A stretch of DNA of 64,000 nt, taken from NCBI RefSeq assembly GCF_003111605.1, contig NZ_MZGU01000006.1:176240-240239 (forward strand). The letters run 5' to 3'. The notes beneath the pieces were generated by a model. It searched no databases. It was given only the letters and a program-made list of their open reading frames with translations, and was not told where the DNA came from. Origin of the DNA: Methanobrevibacter woesei (GTDB taxonomy: Archaea > Methanobacteriota > Methanobacteria > Methanobacteriales > Methanobacteriaceae). The translations under genes and the position numbers were made by a program. Of this stretch, positions 18,544-27,955 are shown one piece after another (within the stretch, counting starts at the first letter, position 1; the number at the start of each line of letters is the position of its first letter).

Positions 18544-18977
18544 AATTCCTCCTCATTTAGTTTTACACTGTTAACTGTTAATTTTCTAAATTTTTCAACA
18601 AAATCATGACCTAATTCATTTAAACCTACTTTTTGTTCCCATTCCTCATTAATCTCTTTAAAAGTTGCCATAATGTCAATTGCCTTTTCTGTGCACTTTA
18701 ACTTATATTGACGCCTATTTTCAGGGATTCTTTCACGAGTAACAAATCCTTTGTCTTCCAAATCCCTTAAATATTTAGCTACAGTTCCTTTATTTACATA
18801 AAAATAATCTGCTAAGTCTTTCTGAGAGCAACAGTCCTGAACATGAATTTTTATTAAGAAAACTGCCTGCATAGTGGTTAAATCATCTTTTTTTAAACGA
18901 TCATTTAAAAATTTATGTTGATTTTTTTTAAGAGCTGCCAATAAAGCACCAAAAGGTTTTTCATCAAAATTATCCAT
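18540..18977 (-). CDS. MarR family transcriptional regulator
   Basis: Winged-helix repressor of 145 residues. HTH signatures are SQKDLADYFYVNKGTVAKYL and the wing LEDKGFVTRERIPENRRQYK. The ATG at 18977 follows AAGGGGG at good spacing; an in-frame upstream start at 19007 overlaps the VOC gene and lacks a ribosome binding site. Family members usually repress their own operon and release DNA on binding a ligand. A 16-bp dyad next to the operon's TATA box (19363-19378) is the natural candidate operator. Confidence 0.88.
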   Translation of the reverse strand: MDNFDEKPFGALLAALKKNQHKFLNDRLKKDDLTTMQAVFLIKIHVQDCCSQKDLADYFYVNKGTVAKYLRDLEDKGFVTRERIPENRRQYKLKCTEKAIDIMATFKEINEEWEQKVGLNELGHDFVEKFRKLTVNSVKLNEEEL

Positions 18978-18987
18978 AGAAACCCCC

Positions 18988-19332
18988 TTATTTTTGAGAA
19001 ATTGCAATGGTTACACCATTTGGATCACTGACAAAACCCAACTTTCCATTTGGAACATCTACAATTTGAACTTCAACTGTTGGAATTTTAGATTTTATCT
19101 CTTCAATAGCTTTTTCCACATCATCTACGGAAACAGCTATTGCATTTAAACCTATCTCAGTATCTTCTTCCTTAATAAGTTCAACACCAGATCCATTTTC
19201 ACCTGTTAAAAATTTAATCTGTTTATCAGGCATATTTAATTCTTTTTCAACTTCAAAACCGAAAACTTCCTTATAGAAGTTAACACTTTCCTCCATATCA
19301 TTTACAATAATTGTAGTATACCTAATATTCAT
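18988..19332 (-). CDS. VOC/glyoxalase superfamily protein, probably leaderless
   Basis: A 114-residue VOC-fold protein with paired beta-alpha-beta-beta-beta modules: NIRYTTIIVNDMEESVNFYK near the start and KLGFVSDPNGVTIAI at the end. VOC proteins bind metal and act in glyoxal detoxification, dioxygenation or antibiotic binding; the role here is unknown. I place the start at ATG 19332 because TATATATA (19353-19360) would start transcription at about 19330, so the longer frame beginning at 19371 would lie inside the promoter. It is first in the VOC-MarR-MFS operon. Confidence 0.8.
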   Translation of the reverse strand: MNIRYTTIIVNDMEESVNFYKEVFGFEVEKELNMPDKQIKFLTGENGSGVELIKEEDTEIGLNAIAVSVDDVEKAIEEIKSKIPTVEVQIVDVPNGKLGFVSDPNGVTIAISQK

Positions 19333-19350
19333 AATATTAAATTGTAGAGT

Positions 19351-19378
19351 ACTATATATAATAGTTTCCATTGAAACT
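19351..19378 (-). promoter_or_regulatory. Promoter and likely MarR operator of the VOC-MarR-MFS operon
   Basis: A perfect 6-bp inverted repeat AGTTTC-N4-GAAACT (19363-19378) adjoins TATATATA (19353-19360), read on the minus strand as operator, then TATA box, then ATG at 19332. The spacing predicts transcription starting at the ATG itself. Confidence 0.6.
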
Positions 19379-19410
19379 GTTGAAAAAGAAACAATAAATC
19401 AAAAAAATAG

Positions 19411-20358
19411 CTACTTTTTAAGTTCATTCATTAGTCCAGAGCGGCGGGCATAATGGAAAAGATAGAGCTGCACATATCCTGCATAATCTCCAAATTCCTC
19501 CATTCCAAACTCCCTTATTTTAGGAACTTTAATATCCTTCCCCTCAAAATACAAATGAGAAACAATACGTTTAATCCACACATCAGAAGGGAAAGCTTCT
19601 CTAAAATTAAATCCATATAGCAATATACAATCGGCCACTTTAGGCCCAACACCTGGAAGTTTTAAAATAGTATCAAAAGCTTCATCATAAGACATTTTAG
19701 AAATTTCACCAAAATCCATTTCCAATGAAAGAATTTCAGTGGCTTTTTTCATATAAGGTGCCCTATAACCAACTCCACAAGCTTTAAGATTGTTTTCACA
19801 AAGGGAAATATCTGGAAAATCACAATTATCAAACTCTTCCTGATCATCTTCAAAAGAATTTATAATTGCATCTAAAGAAGGAACCCCATAAAAAGTCCCT
19901 GATGGAAATTCATAGGATTTTCCCCATTTTTCCTTTATTAAATCAATAGATTTAGTCCACCTGACTATTGAATTATTAGCAGAACAAATAGAAGATAAAA
20001 TAGACTCAAATTTATCCTTTGCAAGAAATAGTCTTAAACCTTCACAAAAGGAAGTCATTTCAGCTAGTTTTTCATCCTGATTTAAATATTTATAAAATTT
20101 AGAGAGATTAAAATCCAAATCAAAGATTTCACTAGCTTTTTTATCTAAGATAGATTTTTTAATATGAAAATCAGAATTTAAAGGAAATTCATAGCTAAAC
20201 TCAATAGACTTATTTAATTCATGAGCTTTAAAAAGTACAGGAACTCCTTCAACAATAACAACCTCCCTATATTCATCATTTTCCTGTTTCCATGGAGGTT
20301 GAGAGGTCTGACCAGAAAGTTGAGTTAACTCCAGGTCAATGATATTATAGTCTGACAT
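19411..20358 (-). CDS. ogg: 8-oxoguanine DNA glycosylase, OGG1 type
   Basis: Bifunctional base-excision enzyme that removes oxidised guanine and nicks the abasic site. 315 residues. It has the N-terminal TBP-like OGG_N domain and a C-terminal HhH-GPD domain. The helix-hairpin-helix [16 protein letters not shown] carries the catalytic lysine (PK) and the essential aspartate is in [10 protein letters not shown]. The start at 20358 follows GGTG; it overlaps the hisF 3' end by 14 bases. Eukaryote-like OGG1 (rather than AGOG) is found in some methanogens. Its coupling to hisF is probably only for cotranscription. Confidence 0.88.
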   Translation of the reverse strand: MSDYNIIDLELTQLSGQTSQPPWKQENDEYREVVIVEGVPVLFKAHELNKSIEFSYEFPLNSDFHIKKSILDKKASEIFDLDFNLSKFYKYLNQDEKLAEMTSFCEGLRLFLAKDKFESILSSICSANNSIVRWTKSIDLIKEKWGKSYEFPSGTFYGVPSLDAIINSFEDDQEEFDNCDFPDISLCENNLKACGVGYRAPYMKKATEILSLEMDFGEISKMSYDEAFDTILKLPGVGPKVADCILLYGFNFREAFPSDVWIKRIVSHLYFEGKDIKVPKIREFGMEEFGDYAGYVQLYLFHYARRSGLMNELKK

Positions 20359-21169
20359 TAACACCATTTTCTTTTAAATAATGTTTAACTTCAGCAATTG
20401 GATATTCATTAAAGTGGAATATACTTGCAGCAAGAGCAGCACTTGCATCAGAAACTGTAAATGCATCAAGAATATCTTTAGGTTCTCCAACACCACCACT
20501 AGCTATTACTGGAATATCAACTGCATCATTAATAGCTTTAGTTAATTCTAAATCATATCCTTCTTTAGTTCCATCACCATCCATACTAGTTAATAGAACT
20601 TCACCAGCACCTAAATCCTGACATTTCTGTGCCCAGTCAATTGCATCAATACCTGTGAATTCCCTTCCACCATAGATACTGCAATCAAACCAGCAATATC
20701 CTTTATCGGTTTCAATAACGTTTTTGTCTGGTGCATCACTAGGATTATCCACATATCTTCTTTTAGCATCAATTCCAATTACAACAGCCTGAGATCCCAC
20801 AACTTTAGAAGCTTCAGTCAATAGTTCAGGGTTTTTAATAGCTGCAGTATTTGTAGAACATTTATCTGCACCTGCTTTAAGCATTTTAATGTAATCTTCA
20901 ACTTTTCTTATTCCACCACCGACACAAATTGGAATGAAAACATTTTCAGTAAGTCTTTTAATTACATCAACCATAGTTCCTCTTCTTTCATAGGATGCAG
21001 TAATATCTAAAATAACAATCTCATCAGCACCCTCTTCATAATAACGAGTAGCTAAATCAACAGGGTTTCCAGCATATTTAATCTCTTTGAACTCAACCCC
21101 TTTAACAACCCTACCTTCAGGAACCTGTAAATCACAATCTAAACAAGGAATGATTCTTTTAGTTAACAT
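20345..21169 (-). CDS. hisF: Imidazole glycerol phosphate synthase cyclase subunit
   Basis: Closes the imidazole ring in histidine synthesis using ammonia from HisH, releasing AICAR. TIM barrel of 274 residues, slightly longer than the usual 250-260, with an insert around [18 protein letters not shown]. Catalytic aspartates are in RIIPCLDCD and [17 protein letters not shown] and [12 protein letters not shown] are the phosphate-binding loops. HisH is not in the window. RBS AGGTATTTTC lies before the ATG. It overlaps the ogg start. Confidence 0.95.
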   Translation of the reverse strand: MLTKRIIPCLDCDLQVPEGRVVKGVEFKEIKYAGNPVDLATRYYEEGADEIVILDITASYERRGTMVDVIKRLTENVFIPICVGGGIRKVEDYIKMLKAGADKCSTNTAAIKNPELLTEASKVVGSQAVVIGIDAKRRYVDNPSDAPDKNVIETDKGYCWFDCSIYGGREFTGIDAIDWAQKCQDLGAGEVLLTSMDGDGTKEGYDLELTKAINDAVDIPVIASGGVGEPKDILDAFTVSDASAALAASIFHFNEYPIAEVKHYLKENGVNVRL

Positions 21170-21212
21170 GAAAATACCTAAAATAAGTTAATAGAGAAAA
21201 ATAGTAAGTTAA

Positions 21213-21239
21213 CTTAATCTTAAATAAAAAAAGATTAAG
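21213..21239 (-). terminator. Hairpin at the secG stop codon
   Basis: A 9-bp stem CTTAATCTT / AAGATTAAG (21213-21221 with 21231-21239) includes the secG stop. The T-tract lies in the loop rather than after the stem, so its terminator activity is less certain. Confidence 0.45.
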
Positions 21240-21396
21240 CAGAATATCTTAATACAAAACAGAAAATTGCTAAAATAACAGTAATAACAACTACATGCTC
21301 TGGTGAGAGTTTTGGGCCTACACTTTCTTCATCAAAATATCTTACTAACCCTGCACCTGTTTGAGGCATGGAAATTTTATTATCTTTTTTTGCCAT
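21235..21396 (-). CDS. secG: Preprotein translocase Sec61 beta subunit
   Basis: Small third subunit of the SecYEG translocon. The frame encodes 53 residues: a polar N-terminus (MAKKDNKISMPQTGAGLVRY), the family hallmark FDEESVGPKLSPEHVV, and a single C-terminal transmembrane helix (VVVITVILAIFCFVL) ending in RYSA. This is the usual archaeal tail-anchored layout. AGGAGATATT precedes the ATG. It lies 69 bp after moaC on the same strand, and its hairpin end suggests it closes the srp54-pus10-moaC-secG run. Too short for common ORF cut-offs, so easily missed. Confidence 0.93.
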   Translation of the reverse strand: MAKKDNKISMPQTGAGLVRYFDEESVGPKLSPEHVVVITVILAIFCFVLRYSA

Positions 21397-21465
21397 AATA
21401 TCTCCTATAATAAATTTGTTAAAATAAAAATTATAATTAATTATTTTTCTACTAATATATAAACT

Positions 21466-21933
21466 TTAAATTTTCTCTTTCTTTAAAACTTTAATATCAC
21501 TAATTCTTGTATCTGGATATTGACCGTTTTCATCTTTTTCAACTGCTTTAACCATATCCCATATTGTAAGTAATGCTACACTTACACCAGTTAAAGCTTC
21601 CATTTCAACACCAGTTTTTCCTAATGTTTTAACAGAACAGACAGCTATTATTTCAGTTTCTTTAACTTCAAAATCAATTTCAATACCAGTTAAGTTTAAT
21701 GGATGGCAAAGTGGAATTATTGAAGAAGTGTTTTTAACACCTTGAATTCCTGCAATTTGAGCAGTTGTTAAAACATTCCCCTTTTTTATTTCTTCATTTT
21801 GAATCATAGCTATTGTGTTTTTATCTAAATCTATTTTTCCACTGGCAATAGCTAACCTTTTTTGGTCTTTTTTTTCTCCAACTTCAACCATGTGGACTCC
21901 ACTGTCAGTAAGATGTGTAAATTCTTTAGCCAT
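21466..21933 (-). CDS. moaC: Cyclic pyranopterin monophosphate synthase
   Basis: Converts the cyclised GTP intermediate made by MoaA to cyclic pyranopterin, the first tricyclic precursor of molybdopterin. 155 residues, standard length. Conserved [18 protein letters not shown] and [18 protein letters not shown] motifs are complete. RBS GGAGAGATAAA. It follows pus10 by 12 bp. Molybdopterin is needed by formate dehydrogenase and formylmethanofuran dehydrogenase in methanogens; moeA is also in this window. Confidence 0.95.
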   Translation of the reverse strand: MAKEFTHLTDSGVHMVEVGEKKDQKRLAIASGKIDLDKNTIAMIQNEEIKKGNVLTTAQIAGIQGVKNTSSIIPLCHPLNLTGIEIDFEVKETEIIAVCSVKTLGKTGVEMEALTGVSVALLTIWDMVKAVEKDENGQYPDTRISDIKVLKKEKI

Positions 21934-21945
21934 TTTATCTCTCCA

Positions 21946-23166
21946 CTATTTTTCACTAACTTCAATAACATCTAATTGAGCACAGACTGCATTTACTCCC
22001 AATATTTCTGAAACATTAGGTTTTGATCTGCCTTCATCCCCTGAGATTAATTCTTTAATATATAATCCACCTTCAGTTTTAATTGTTATTTCAAAGGTAT
22101 AATCATCAATAACTTCAGATTTTAGCTCTTTTACATGTTTTATACGAACTTTATCAGCACGCCTTCTTAAAACCCTAATAGGAGTCTGCTGATTAATCTC
22201 ATCTAACTTTTCTAAATCCTTTAATTTGCTTTTATCATAAGGTTCATCACATTTAACTAATGCTTTGTATACCTTGTATGTGTCAGGAGAAGATACTTTA
22301 ATTTCAGCTTTTCTATTTCTTTCAACAAATTTTAAACCGTGATATGCAGTTTTACCTTTAGCAGACTTATTAATTTCTTCTTCTAACTCTTTTAAATTAA
22401 TCTTTCTTATTTTAGGTTCCTTGATTTCTAAAACAAAAGGCCTTCCTGAACCAAGCATTAATACATCAATATCTTCTCTTCCAGCACCGTGAAATTTAGC
22501 TTCATATCCTCTGGTAACTTCAAGTATCCTTTCAGACAATAATTCTTCTACAGATTCAGGATACTGTTTGCCAGTACCATTACATTCATCACAGCCCCTG
22601 CCTTTACATTTAGTGCATGGCCATTTGGTTTGAGGAATTCCACGAAGATATTTATTGTATTTTCCTTCAATAAATAAAGGGTTGATTTGTAATCTTACTT
22701 TTGTTTTCTTTCTGATGTCAACATTAATAACAATATCCTGTTTTTCAAAAGAGACTTCTTTATTGGAGTTATTTTCGATTTCACTTCCAATAATCCTATT
22801 TAATTCCTTTTTAATTGGTTCAACAACTACATCTAAAGAATCAGAAATTTCATCATCTTTTTGTTTAATAGCTTTGTCAAGACTTGTTCCAACAAGAAAT
22901 GTGTCAAATTCAACTCCAAGATGTTCAATTTTGTTATAAATCTTGTCAAATAGCTCATCATTAATCCTATCAAATATATTTCCACAGATAACACAGTCTG
23001 CATCATCCTGGTTTATATTTAATTCTTCAGATATCTTTTTTGCCCTATCTAAGTTATCCTCACCTTTTACAAGTGAAGACAACTTACGGCCAAGGCAATG
23101 GTTACAGATATTTCCTTCTGTAAGTTCAAGAAGTTCTTTTGCTTTTAAAATAGCTAATTGATCCAT
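21946..23166 (-). CDS. pus10: tRNA pseudouridine synthase Pus10
   Basis: Archaeal enzyme forming pseudouridine 55 (and 54) in the T-loop of tRNA. 406 residues. The N-terminal zinc/THUMP-containing part has CNHCLGRK and CVICGN plus a second cluster CTKCKGRGCDECNGTG. The catalytic C-terminal domain has the active Asp in GAGREDIDVLMLGSGRPF. It lies between srp54 (7 bp) and moaC (12 bp) in one minus-strand operon. Start chosen at the ATG 23166 with an AATGATAAT leader. Confidence 0.92.
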   Translation of the reverse strand: MDQLAILKAKELLELTEGNICNHCLGRKLSSLVKGEDNLDRAKKISEELNINQDDADCVICGNIFDRINDELFDKIYNKIEHLGVEFDTFLVGTSLDKAIKQKDDEISDSLDVVVEPIKKELNRIIGSEIENNSNKEVSFEKQDIVINVDIRKKTKVRLQINPLFIEGKYNKYLRGIPQTKWPCTKCKGRGCDECNGTGKQYPESVEELLSERILEVTRGYEAKFHGAGREDIDVLMLGSGRPFVLEIKEPKIRKINLKELEEEINKSAKGKTAYHGLKFVERNRKAEIKVSSPDTYKVYKALVKCDEPYDKSKLKDLEKLDEINQQTPIRVLRRRADKVRIKHVKELKSEVIDDYTFEITIKTEGGLYIKELISGDEGRSKPNVSEILGVNAVCAQLDVIEVSEK

Positions 23167-23173
23167 ATTATCA

Positions 23174-24511
23174 TTATTTCATAAAGTGGCCCATCATACG
23201 GTTCATGGTGCTGCCTCTTAAACGGCCTCTTCCACCAAATCCTTTCATAGCTTTCTTAGTGTTGTTGTAATACTTAAGTAAAGCTCTAACTTCACTTTCA
23301 TCAACACCAGCACCCCTAGCAATCCTTTGAATACGGGACTGTTTAATTATCTTAGGATTTTCCAATTCTTCTTGAGTCATAGATGACAGCATGACTTTAA
23401 AGGAGTCAATTTTATCTTCAGTCATTTTAGAAGCTTCTTTAGGGATTTTACCTCCTAAACCAGGAATCATATTTAATACTTGTTGCATTGGACCCATTTT
23501 GCCCATCATATCAAACTGATTCTTCATGTCTATAAGAGAGAACTTACCAGACATCATATTGTTCATTGTTTTTTCAGCAATGTCCTCATCAATGTTCTCC
23601 TCAGCTTTTTCAATTAAACTTCTAATATCCCCCATTCCAAGTAATCTGGAGATAAACCTTTCAGGGTCAAATAGTTCAAAGTCATCAATTCTTTCACCAG
23701 TACCGATGAATTTGATAGGTGCACCAGTTTCAGCTACTGCAGACATAGCTCCCCCACCTTTAGCAGAACCATCTAATTTTGTAATGATGATTGAACCAAT
23801 ATCTGTAGCTTGTGAGAATGCTTTAGCTTGTTCTCCAGCCTGTTGACCAATTGTACCATCAATAACAAGAATAGCTTCAGTAGGTTGAATGATGTCATCC
23901 AATTGATCCATTTCAGCAATTAAATCAGATTCTTCCTTATGCCTACCTGCTGTATCGAAAATAATGACTTTCTTATTTTTAAACTCATTTAAACCTTTTT
24001 TAGCTAAATCAAGAGCATCTTTATTTTCAGGATCCCCATATAATGGAATTTGCATCTCTTCAGTTAATTGTTTTAATTGCTCGTAAGCAGCAGGCCTCCA
24101 TGTGTCTGTACAGACAACTGCAGGATTGAAACCTTTTTTCTGTAAAAATCTGCACATTTTACCAATAGTAGTTGTTTTACCACTTCCTTGCAATCCTAAA
24201 AAGAGAATTTTATAAGGTTTTTGATTAATGTCAAGGCCTACAGCTTCTCTTCCCAAGAGATTTACCATTTCTTCATAAATGATGGTAATTACATATTCTC
24301 TTGGTGTAATACCTTTAGGAGGTTCCTCTTCAAGAGCTCTTTTCTCAATTTTCTTAGATAAATTTAAAACCAATGCAATATTTACATCAGATTGAATCAA
24401 TGCACGTTGTATCTCTTTTACAACTTCTTTTATTGTTTTTTTGTCAATAACTGACATTCCTACTAATTTCTTCATCGTATTAGTAAGATTTTCACCTAAA
24501 CTTCCTAGCAT
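23174..24511 (-). CDS. srp54: Signal recognition particle protein SRP54
   Basis: GTPase that binds signal sequences on ribosomes and SRP RNA and delivers them to FtsY. 445 residues in N-G-M order. The N domain begins [17 protein letters not shown]1 is [14 protein letters not shown] and G3 is [18 protein letters not shown] is the G4 region. The methionine-rich M domain ends in [19 protein letters not shown]. The ATG at 24511 is preferred over the TTG five codons earlier. It shares a divergent AT-rich promoter region with hpt. SRP RNA is not in the window. Confidence 0.95.
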   Translation of the reverse strand: MLGSLGENLTNTMKKLVGMSVIDKKTIKEVVKEIQRALIQSDVNIALVLNLSKKIEKRALEEEPPKGITPREYVITIIYEEMVNLLGREAVGLDINQKPYKILFLGLQGSGKTTTIGKMCRFLQKKGFNPAVVCTDTWRPAAYEQLKQLTEEMQIPLYGDPENKDALDLAKKGLNEFKNKKVIIFDTAGRHKEESDLIAEMDQLDDIIQPTEAILVIDGTIGQQAGEQAKAFSQATDIGSIIITKLDGSAKGGGAMSAVAETGAPIKFIGTGERIDDFELFDPERFISRLLGMGDIRSLIEKAEENIDEDIAEKTMNNMMSGKFSLIDMKNQFDMMGKMGPMQQVLNMIPGLGGKIPKEASKMTEDKIDSFKVMLSSMTQEELENPKIIKQSRIQRIARGAGVDESEVRALLKYYNNTKKAMKGFGGRGRLRGSTMNRMMGHFMK

Positions 24512-24611
24512 GATAACACACAGCAAAAATTTGTTTTATTAGAAAAGTTAATAATTATAATAATTTATATTTATAATTAATATATACTTAATAATTTTTT
24601 TGTGTGAGAGA

Positions 24612-25181
24612 ATGTTAGAAAAAGTAAAGAAATCTTTAAAAGAATCCCCAATTGTAAAAAAAGGTGAATATAATTATTTTGTTAATCCTATAAGTGATGG
24701 AGTTCCTGCAATGGACCCTGAAATCTTAAAAGAGTTAATTGATGTTGCAGTAAAACACATTGATTTAAATGTTGATAAAATAGTAGCTATTGAGGCTATG
24801 GGAATACATTTAGCAACTGCATTATCCTTAGCTACTGGATTACCATTTGTTATAATTAGAAAAAGAGAATATGGCCTTGAAGGTGAAAAAGAAGTTTATC
24901 AAGAAACAGGATACGGCTCTTCAAACTTGTATATCAACGATTTAAAAGCTGGCGAAAAAATACTTTTAATTGACGATGTTGTGAGTACTGGTGGAACCTT
25001 AATATCCGTTATCGGTGCTTTAAAAGATATCGGTGTTGATATTAAAGGAGTAATAGCTACAATTGAAAAAGGAGATGGAAAAAGAGTTGTTGAAACAGAA
25101 ACTGGAATTCCAATCTTTTCAATTGTTAAGATAGATGTAATCGATGGAGAAGTTGTAATCCAATCTACAATTGAAGATTAA
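24612..25181 (+). CDS. hpt: Hypoxanthine/purine phosphoribosyltransferase, archaeal type
   Basis: Salvages purine bases with PRPP. 189 residues from the ATG at 24612; an in-frame TTG four codons upstream is less likely. The PRPP-binding motif [15 protein letters not shown] is intact, and [19 protein letters not shown] and [10 protein letters not shown] match archaeal Hpt. Adenine specificity cannot be excluded. It ends 1 base before dph2 starts, so the two are cotranscribed. Confidence 0.88.
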   Translation: MLEKVKKSLKESPIVKKGEYNYFVNPISDGVPAMDPEILKELIDVAVKHIDLNVDKIVAIEAMGIHLATALSLATGLPFVIIRKREYGLEGEKEVYQETGYGSSNLYINDLKAGEKILLIDDVVSTGGTLISVIGALKDIGVDIKGVIATIEKGDGKRVVETETGIPIFSIVKIDVIDGEVVIQSTIED

Positions 25182-25182
25182 A

Positions 25183-26187
25183 ATGTCAATGTACAATATG
25201 GATGTAGAAAGAGTTATTAAAAAAATTAACTCTAGAGATGCTAGGACAGTTGGCCTCCAGTTTCCAGAAGGGCTTAAAATGCAGGCTGTTAAACTAGCTA
25301 AAAAAATTGAAGAAGAAACCAATGCAACAGTAATCATATCTGGAGACCCTTGTTTTGGTGCTTGTGATGTATCTGACAGCAAAATGAAGGGCATTGTTGA
25401 TTTAGTTATACATTACGGTCATACAGCATTGCCTTTGAAATATGAGGTTCCAGTTTATTTTGTTGAGGCATTTTCCAATGTTCGTATTAAACCTATTTTA
25501 AATGAGTGCCTTGAAAAAATTGAAGATTACTCTAAAATAGCTTTAGTTACAACAACACAGCATTTACATGTTTTAAATGAAATTAAAGACTATCTTGAAG
25601 ATAATGGGAAAGAGGTTGTTCTTGGTTCTTCTAAAAGCACAAGAAAAGGTCAAGTTTTAGGATGTAACTTTTCATCTATTAAAAATTTAGATGCTGAAAT
25701 CTACCTATTCATTGGTAGTGGAAGTTTCCATCCTCTAGGAATTTATTTATTTACTAAAAGTCCTGTTTTAGCTTTAGATCCTTACAATGGTGAAATTAGA
25801 GAAATGGGAGATTTTGCAGATAGAATTCTCAGGATACGATTTGCAAGGATTACAAAAGCTAAAGAAGCAAAAAAATGGGGAATAATTGTTTCATCAAAAG
25901 AAGGACAATATCGGATGAATCTTGCAAAAGCCATTAAAAAAGAATTAGAAGATTTAAATATGGAAGCATACATTATTATGGTAGATAATGTCAATCCAGA
26001 CATATTACTTCCATATATGGATTTGGAAGCATTTGTTGTAACAGCTTGTCCAAGAATAGCTATTGATGATTCACAAATGTATAAAAAACCATTAATAACA
26101 CCACAAGAATTAGAAATAGTATTAAACAAACGAGAATGGGAAAAATATCAGCTTGATGAAATTTTATTCCATGAACGTTATAAATAA
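25183..26187 (+). CDS. dph2: Diphthamide synthase Dph2 (3-amino-3-carboxypropyl transferase)
   Basis: Non-canonical radical SAM [4Fe-4S] enzyme that starts diphthamide formation on a histidine of elongation factor aEF2. About 334 residues in three pseudo-repeat domains. Each presents a cluster cysteine: [20 protein letters not shown] and [11 protein letters not shown]. The first ATG after the hpt stop (25183) is taken as the start; two further in-frame ATGs at 25189 and 25198 are possible, and no RBS decides between them. Confidence 0.9.
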   Translation: MSMYNMDVERVIKKINSRDARTVGLQFPEGLKMQAVKLAKKIEEETNATVIISGDPCFGACDVSDSKMKGIVDLVIHYGHTALPLKYEVPVYFVEAFSNVRIKPILNECLEKIEDYSKIALVTTTQHLHVLNEIKDYLEDNGKEVVLGSSKSTRKGQVLGCNFSSIKNLDAEIYLFIGSGSFHPLGIYLFTKSPVLALDPYNGEIREMGDFADRILRIRFARITKAKEAKKWGIIVSSKEGQYRMNLAKAIKKELEDLNMEAYIIMVDNVNPDILLPYMDLEAFVVTACPRIAIDDSQMYKKPLITPQELEIVLNKREWEKYQLDEILFHERYK

Positions 26188-26252
26188 TTTTATATAGCAA
26201 TATAAATATAATTATAATATTAAATTAATGAATTCCTTATTTTGGTGATTAA

Positions 26253-26825
26253 ATGAAAGTAAAAGATGGAGATTTTGTAATGCCCGGAGATGTATTAGGA
26301 ATTATTGAACAATTTTTACCTGGAGAAGGTACTTATGATAATGAGGGCTACATTAAATCATCTATTTTAGGGAATGTTCAAATTAACTCAAAAATGAAAA
26401 CAATATCCGTTATGCCTAAATCAGGAAAACCAGCACTTTTAGAAGTTGGGGACACCATTTATGGACAAATAACTGATGTTAAAGCTCAAAGAGTAAATGT
26501 AAATATTGACAGATTAAAAAATACAACAAGACCATTAGCTCTCCCTTACATAGGAGCAATCCACATTTCTCAAGTGAAAGAAGGATACTTAGATAAATTA
26601 ACTGATGCTTTTAGAATAGGAGATATAATAGAAGCAACAGTTGTTAAAATAACTGGAGATAATGTTGATTTAAGCACTGTAGATAAAGAATGTGGTGTTT
26701 TAAAAGCAATGTGTACCCGTTGTAGAGGTTATATGCAAACAACTGAAAAAGAAAATGAACTTCAGTGTAAAAGATGCAGTAAAAAAGAGAAACGTGAAGT
26801 TTCAACAAATTATGTTAATGAATAA
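26253..26825 (+). CDS. csl4: Exosome complex RNA-binding subunit Csl4
   Basis: Cap subunit of the archaeal RNA exosome that recruits and threads RNA into the Rrp41/42 ring. 190 residues: N-terminal domain (GDFVMPGDVLGIIEQFLPGE), central S1 domain (about 65-150, with GAIHISQVK), and a C-terminal zinc ribbon CTRCRGYM...CKRCSKK. GGTGAT stands before the ATG. The rpo11 gene follows. Other exosome subunits are elsewhere. Confidence 0.93.
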   Translation: MKVKDGDFVMPGDVLGIIEQFLPGEGTYDNEGYIKSSILGNVQINSKMKTISVMPKSGKPALLEVGDTIYGQITDVKAQRVNVNIDRLKNTTRPLALPYIGAIHISQVKEGYLDKLTDAFRIGDIIEATVVKITGDNVDLSTVDKECGVLKAMCTRCRGYMQTTEKENELQCKRCSKKEKREVSTNYVNE

Positions 26826-26842
26826 TTTTTATGGATGATAAA

Positions 26843-27130
26843 ATGGCTAATGATACTAACATTGAAATTAATGTGGACAAAACTTTAGAACTTGAAATTA
26901 CTATTCATGGAGAAAGCCATGGTGTATGTAATGCTCTTAGACATATTTTAATGCAAAATCCCGATGTTGAATATGCTGTTTACAACATTGATCACCCTCT
27001 TACTGGAGAACCTAATATGACTATTAAAACCAAAAGGGGAAAAAGACCAAGAGTTGCATTAAAACAAGCAGCAGAAGAGCTTATTGAACAAAGTGAAGAA
27101 TTTAAAAAACTTATTGAAGATACATTATAA
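26843..27130 (+). CDS. rpo11: DNA-directed RNA polymerase subunit Rpo11 (RpoL)
   Basis: Partner of Rpo3 in the polymerase assembly platform, homologous to Rpb11 and part of bacterial alpha. About 95 residues. The diagnostic motif GESHGVCNALRHILMQNPDV and DHPLTGEPNMTIKT are complete. GGATGATAAA precedes the ATG at 26843; an in-frame ATG at 26831 overlaps it. Tight spacing to csl4 (17 bp) indicates one operon linking RNA synthesis and decay factors, a common euryarchaeal pairing. Confidence 0.93.
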   Translation: MANDTNIEINVDKTLELEITIHGESHGVCNALRHILMQNPDVEYAVYNIDHPLTGEPNMTIKTKRGKRPRVALKQAAEELIEQSEEFKKLIEDTL

Positions 27131-27169
27131 CTTCAATAATTATTATTTTTATTTATTTTAAGTGATATG

Positions 27170-27595
27170 ATGGGAGATTATAAAAATCCGTCATTAACTG
27201 TTGATACCATTATTTTTGACGAATCTGAGAATATTATTCTAATTAAACGTAAAAATAATCCCTATAAAGACCATTGGGCACTACCCGGAGGCTTTGTAGA
27301 ATATGGTGAAACTGTAGAAAATGCAGCTATTAGGGAAACTAAAGAAGAAACTAACATTGATGTAACACTCACTAGCTTAGTTAATGTTTATTCAAAGCCT
27401 GATAGAGATCCAAGAGGCCATACTGTAACTGTTGCCTATATAGCTAAAGGAGATTTCAATCAGATGAAAGCTGCAGATGATGCATGTGACATTAAAATAT
27501 TTTCAAAATCTGATTTGAAAAAAATAGATTTGGCTTTTGACCATGCTAAAATCATAGAAGATGCATTTAAAGTCAATAATAACATTAAAAAATAG
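27170..27595 (+). CDS. NUDIX hydrolase, ADP-ribose pyrophosphatase-like
   Basis: A 141-residue NUDIX enzyme. The NUDIX box GGFVEYGETVENAAIRETKE plus ETNI is complete, and IILIKRKNNPYKDHWALPGG is typical of archaeal ADP-ribose pyrophosphatases; substrate preference is inferred. GTGAT lies three bases before the second of two adjacent ATGs (27170), a spacing seen at other genes in the window; 27167 is equally in frame. It is separate from the NUDIX gene at 14.6 kb. Confidence 0.82.
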   Translation: MGDYKNPSLTVDTIIFDESENIILIKRKNNPYKDHWALPGGFVEYGETVENAAIRETKEETNIDVTLTSLVNVYSKPDRDPRGHTVTVAYIAKGDFNQMKAADDACDIKIFSKSDLKKIDLAFDHAKIIEDAFKVNNNIKK

Positions 27596-27682
27596 TAAAT
27601 ATTTAAATAATTTAAAAAAAAAATTAATGTTCATATAATTTTATTTAACTAATGAAAAAATAACATTTATTGGAGTGATAAA

Positions 27683-27939
27683 ATGGAATTTTGTCCAGAA
27701 TGTGGGGCTATGCTACTTCCTAAAGATAATATGCAGTAGATGAAAAAGTTGAATCAAAAAACAATGTCATAATGAGAGGAGAAGACATTAACACACACCC
27801 AACAACCACAATTACCTGTCCAGAATGCGGACATAATAAAGCAGCATGGTGGTTACAACAAACAAGAAGTGCTGATGAAGCTCCAACTAGATTTTTCCAA
27901 TGCTTAAAATGCAAACATACTTGGAGAGAATACGATTAA
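27683..27939 (+). pseudogene. tfs: Transcription factor S (TFS, TFIIS-like), disrupted by deletion and frameshift
   Basis: TFS stimulates RNA cleavage by backtracked archaeal RNA polymerase. The start is good (GTGATAAA then ATG), and the first 15 codons match TFS: MEFCPECGAMLLPKDN. The frame then hits TAG at 27737. The rest of TFS continues in another frame from 27730 to the stop at 27937: a linker DEKVESKNNV and a complete C-terminal zinc ribbon CPECGHNK...RSADE...CLKCKH. The second half of the N-terminal zinc ribbon is absent. From remembered family length (about 100-110 residues) some 55-65 bases are missing. An internal ATG could still give a free C-terminal ribbon. A sequencing or assembly artefact is possible. 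Confidence 0.8.
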
Positions 27940-27955
27940 TCACTGAGGAGAGATT

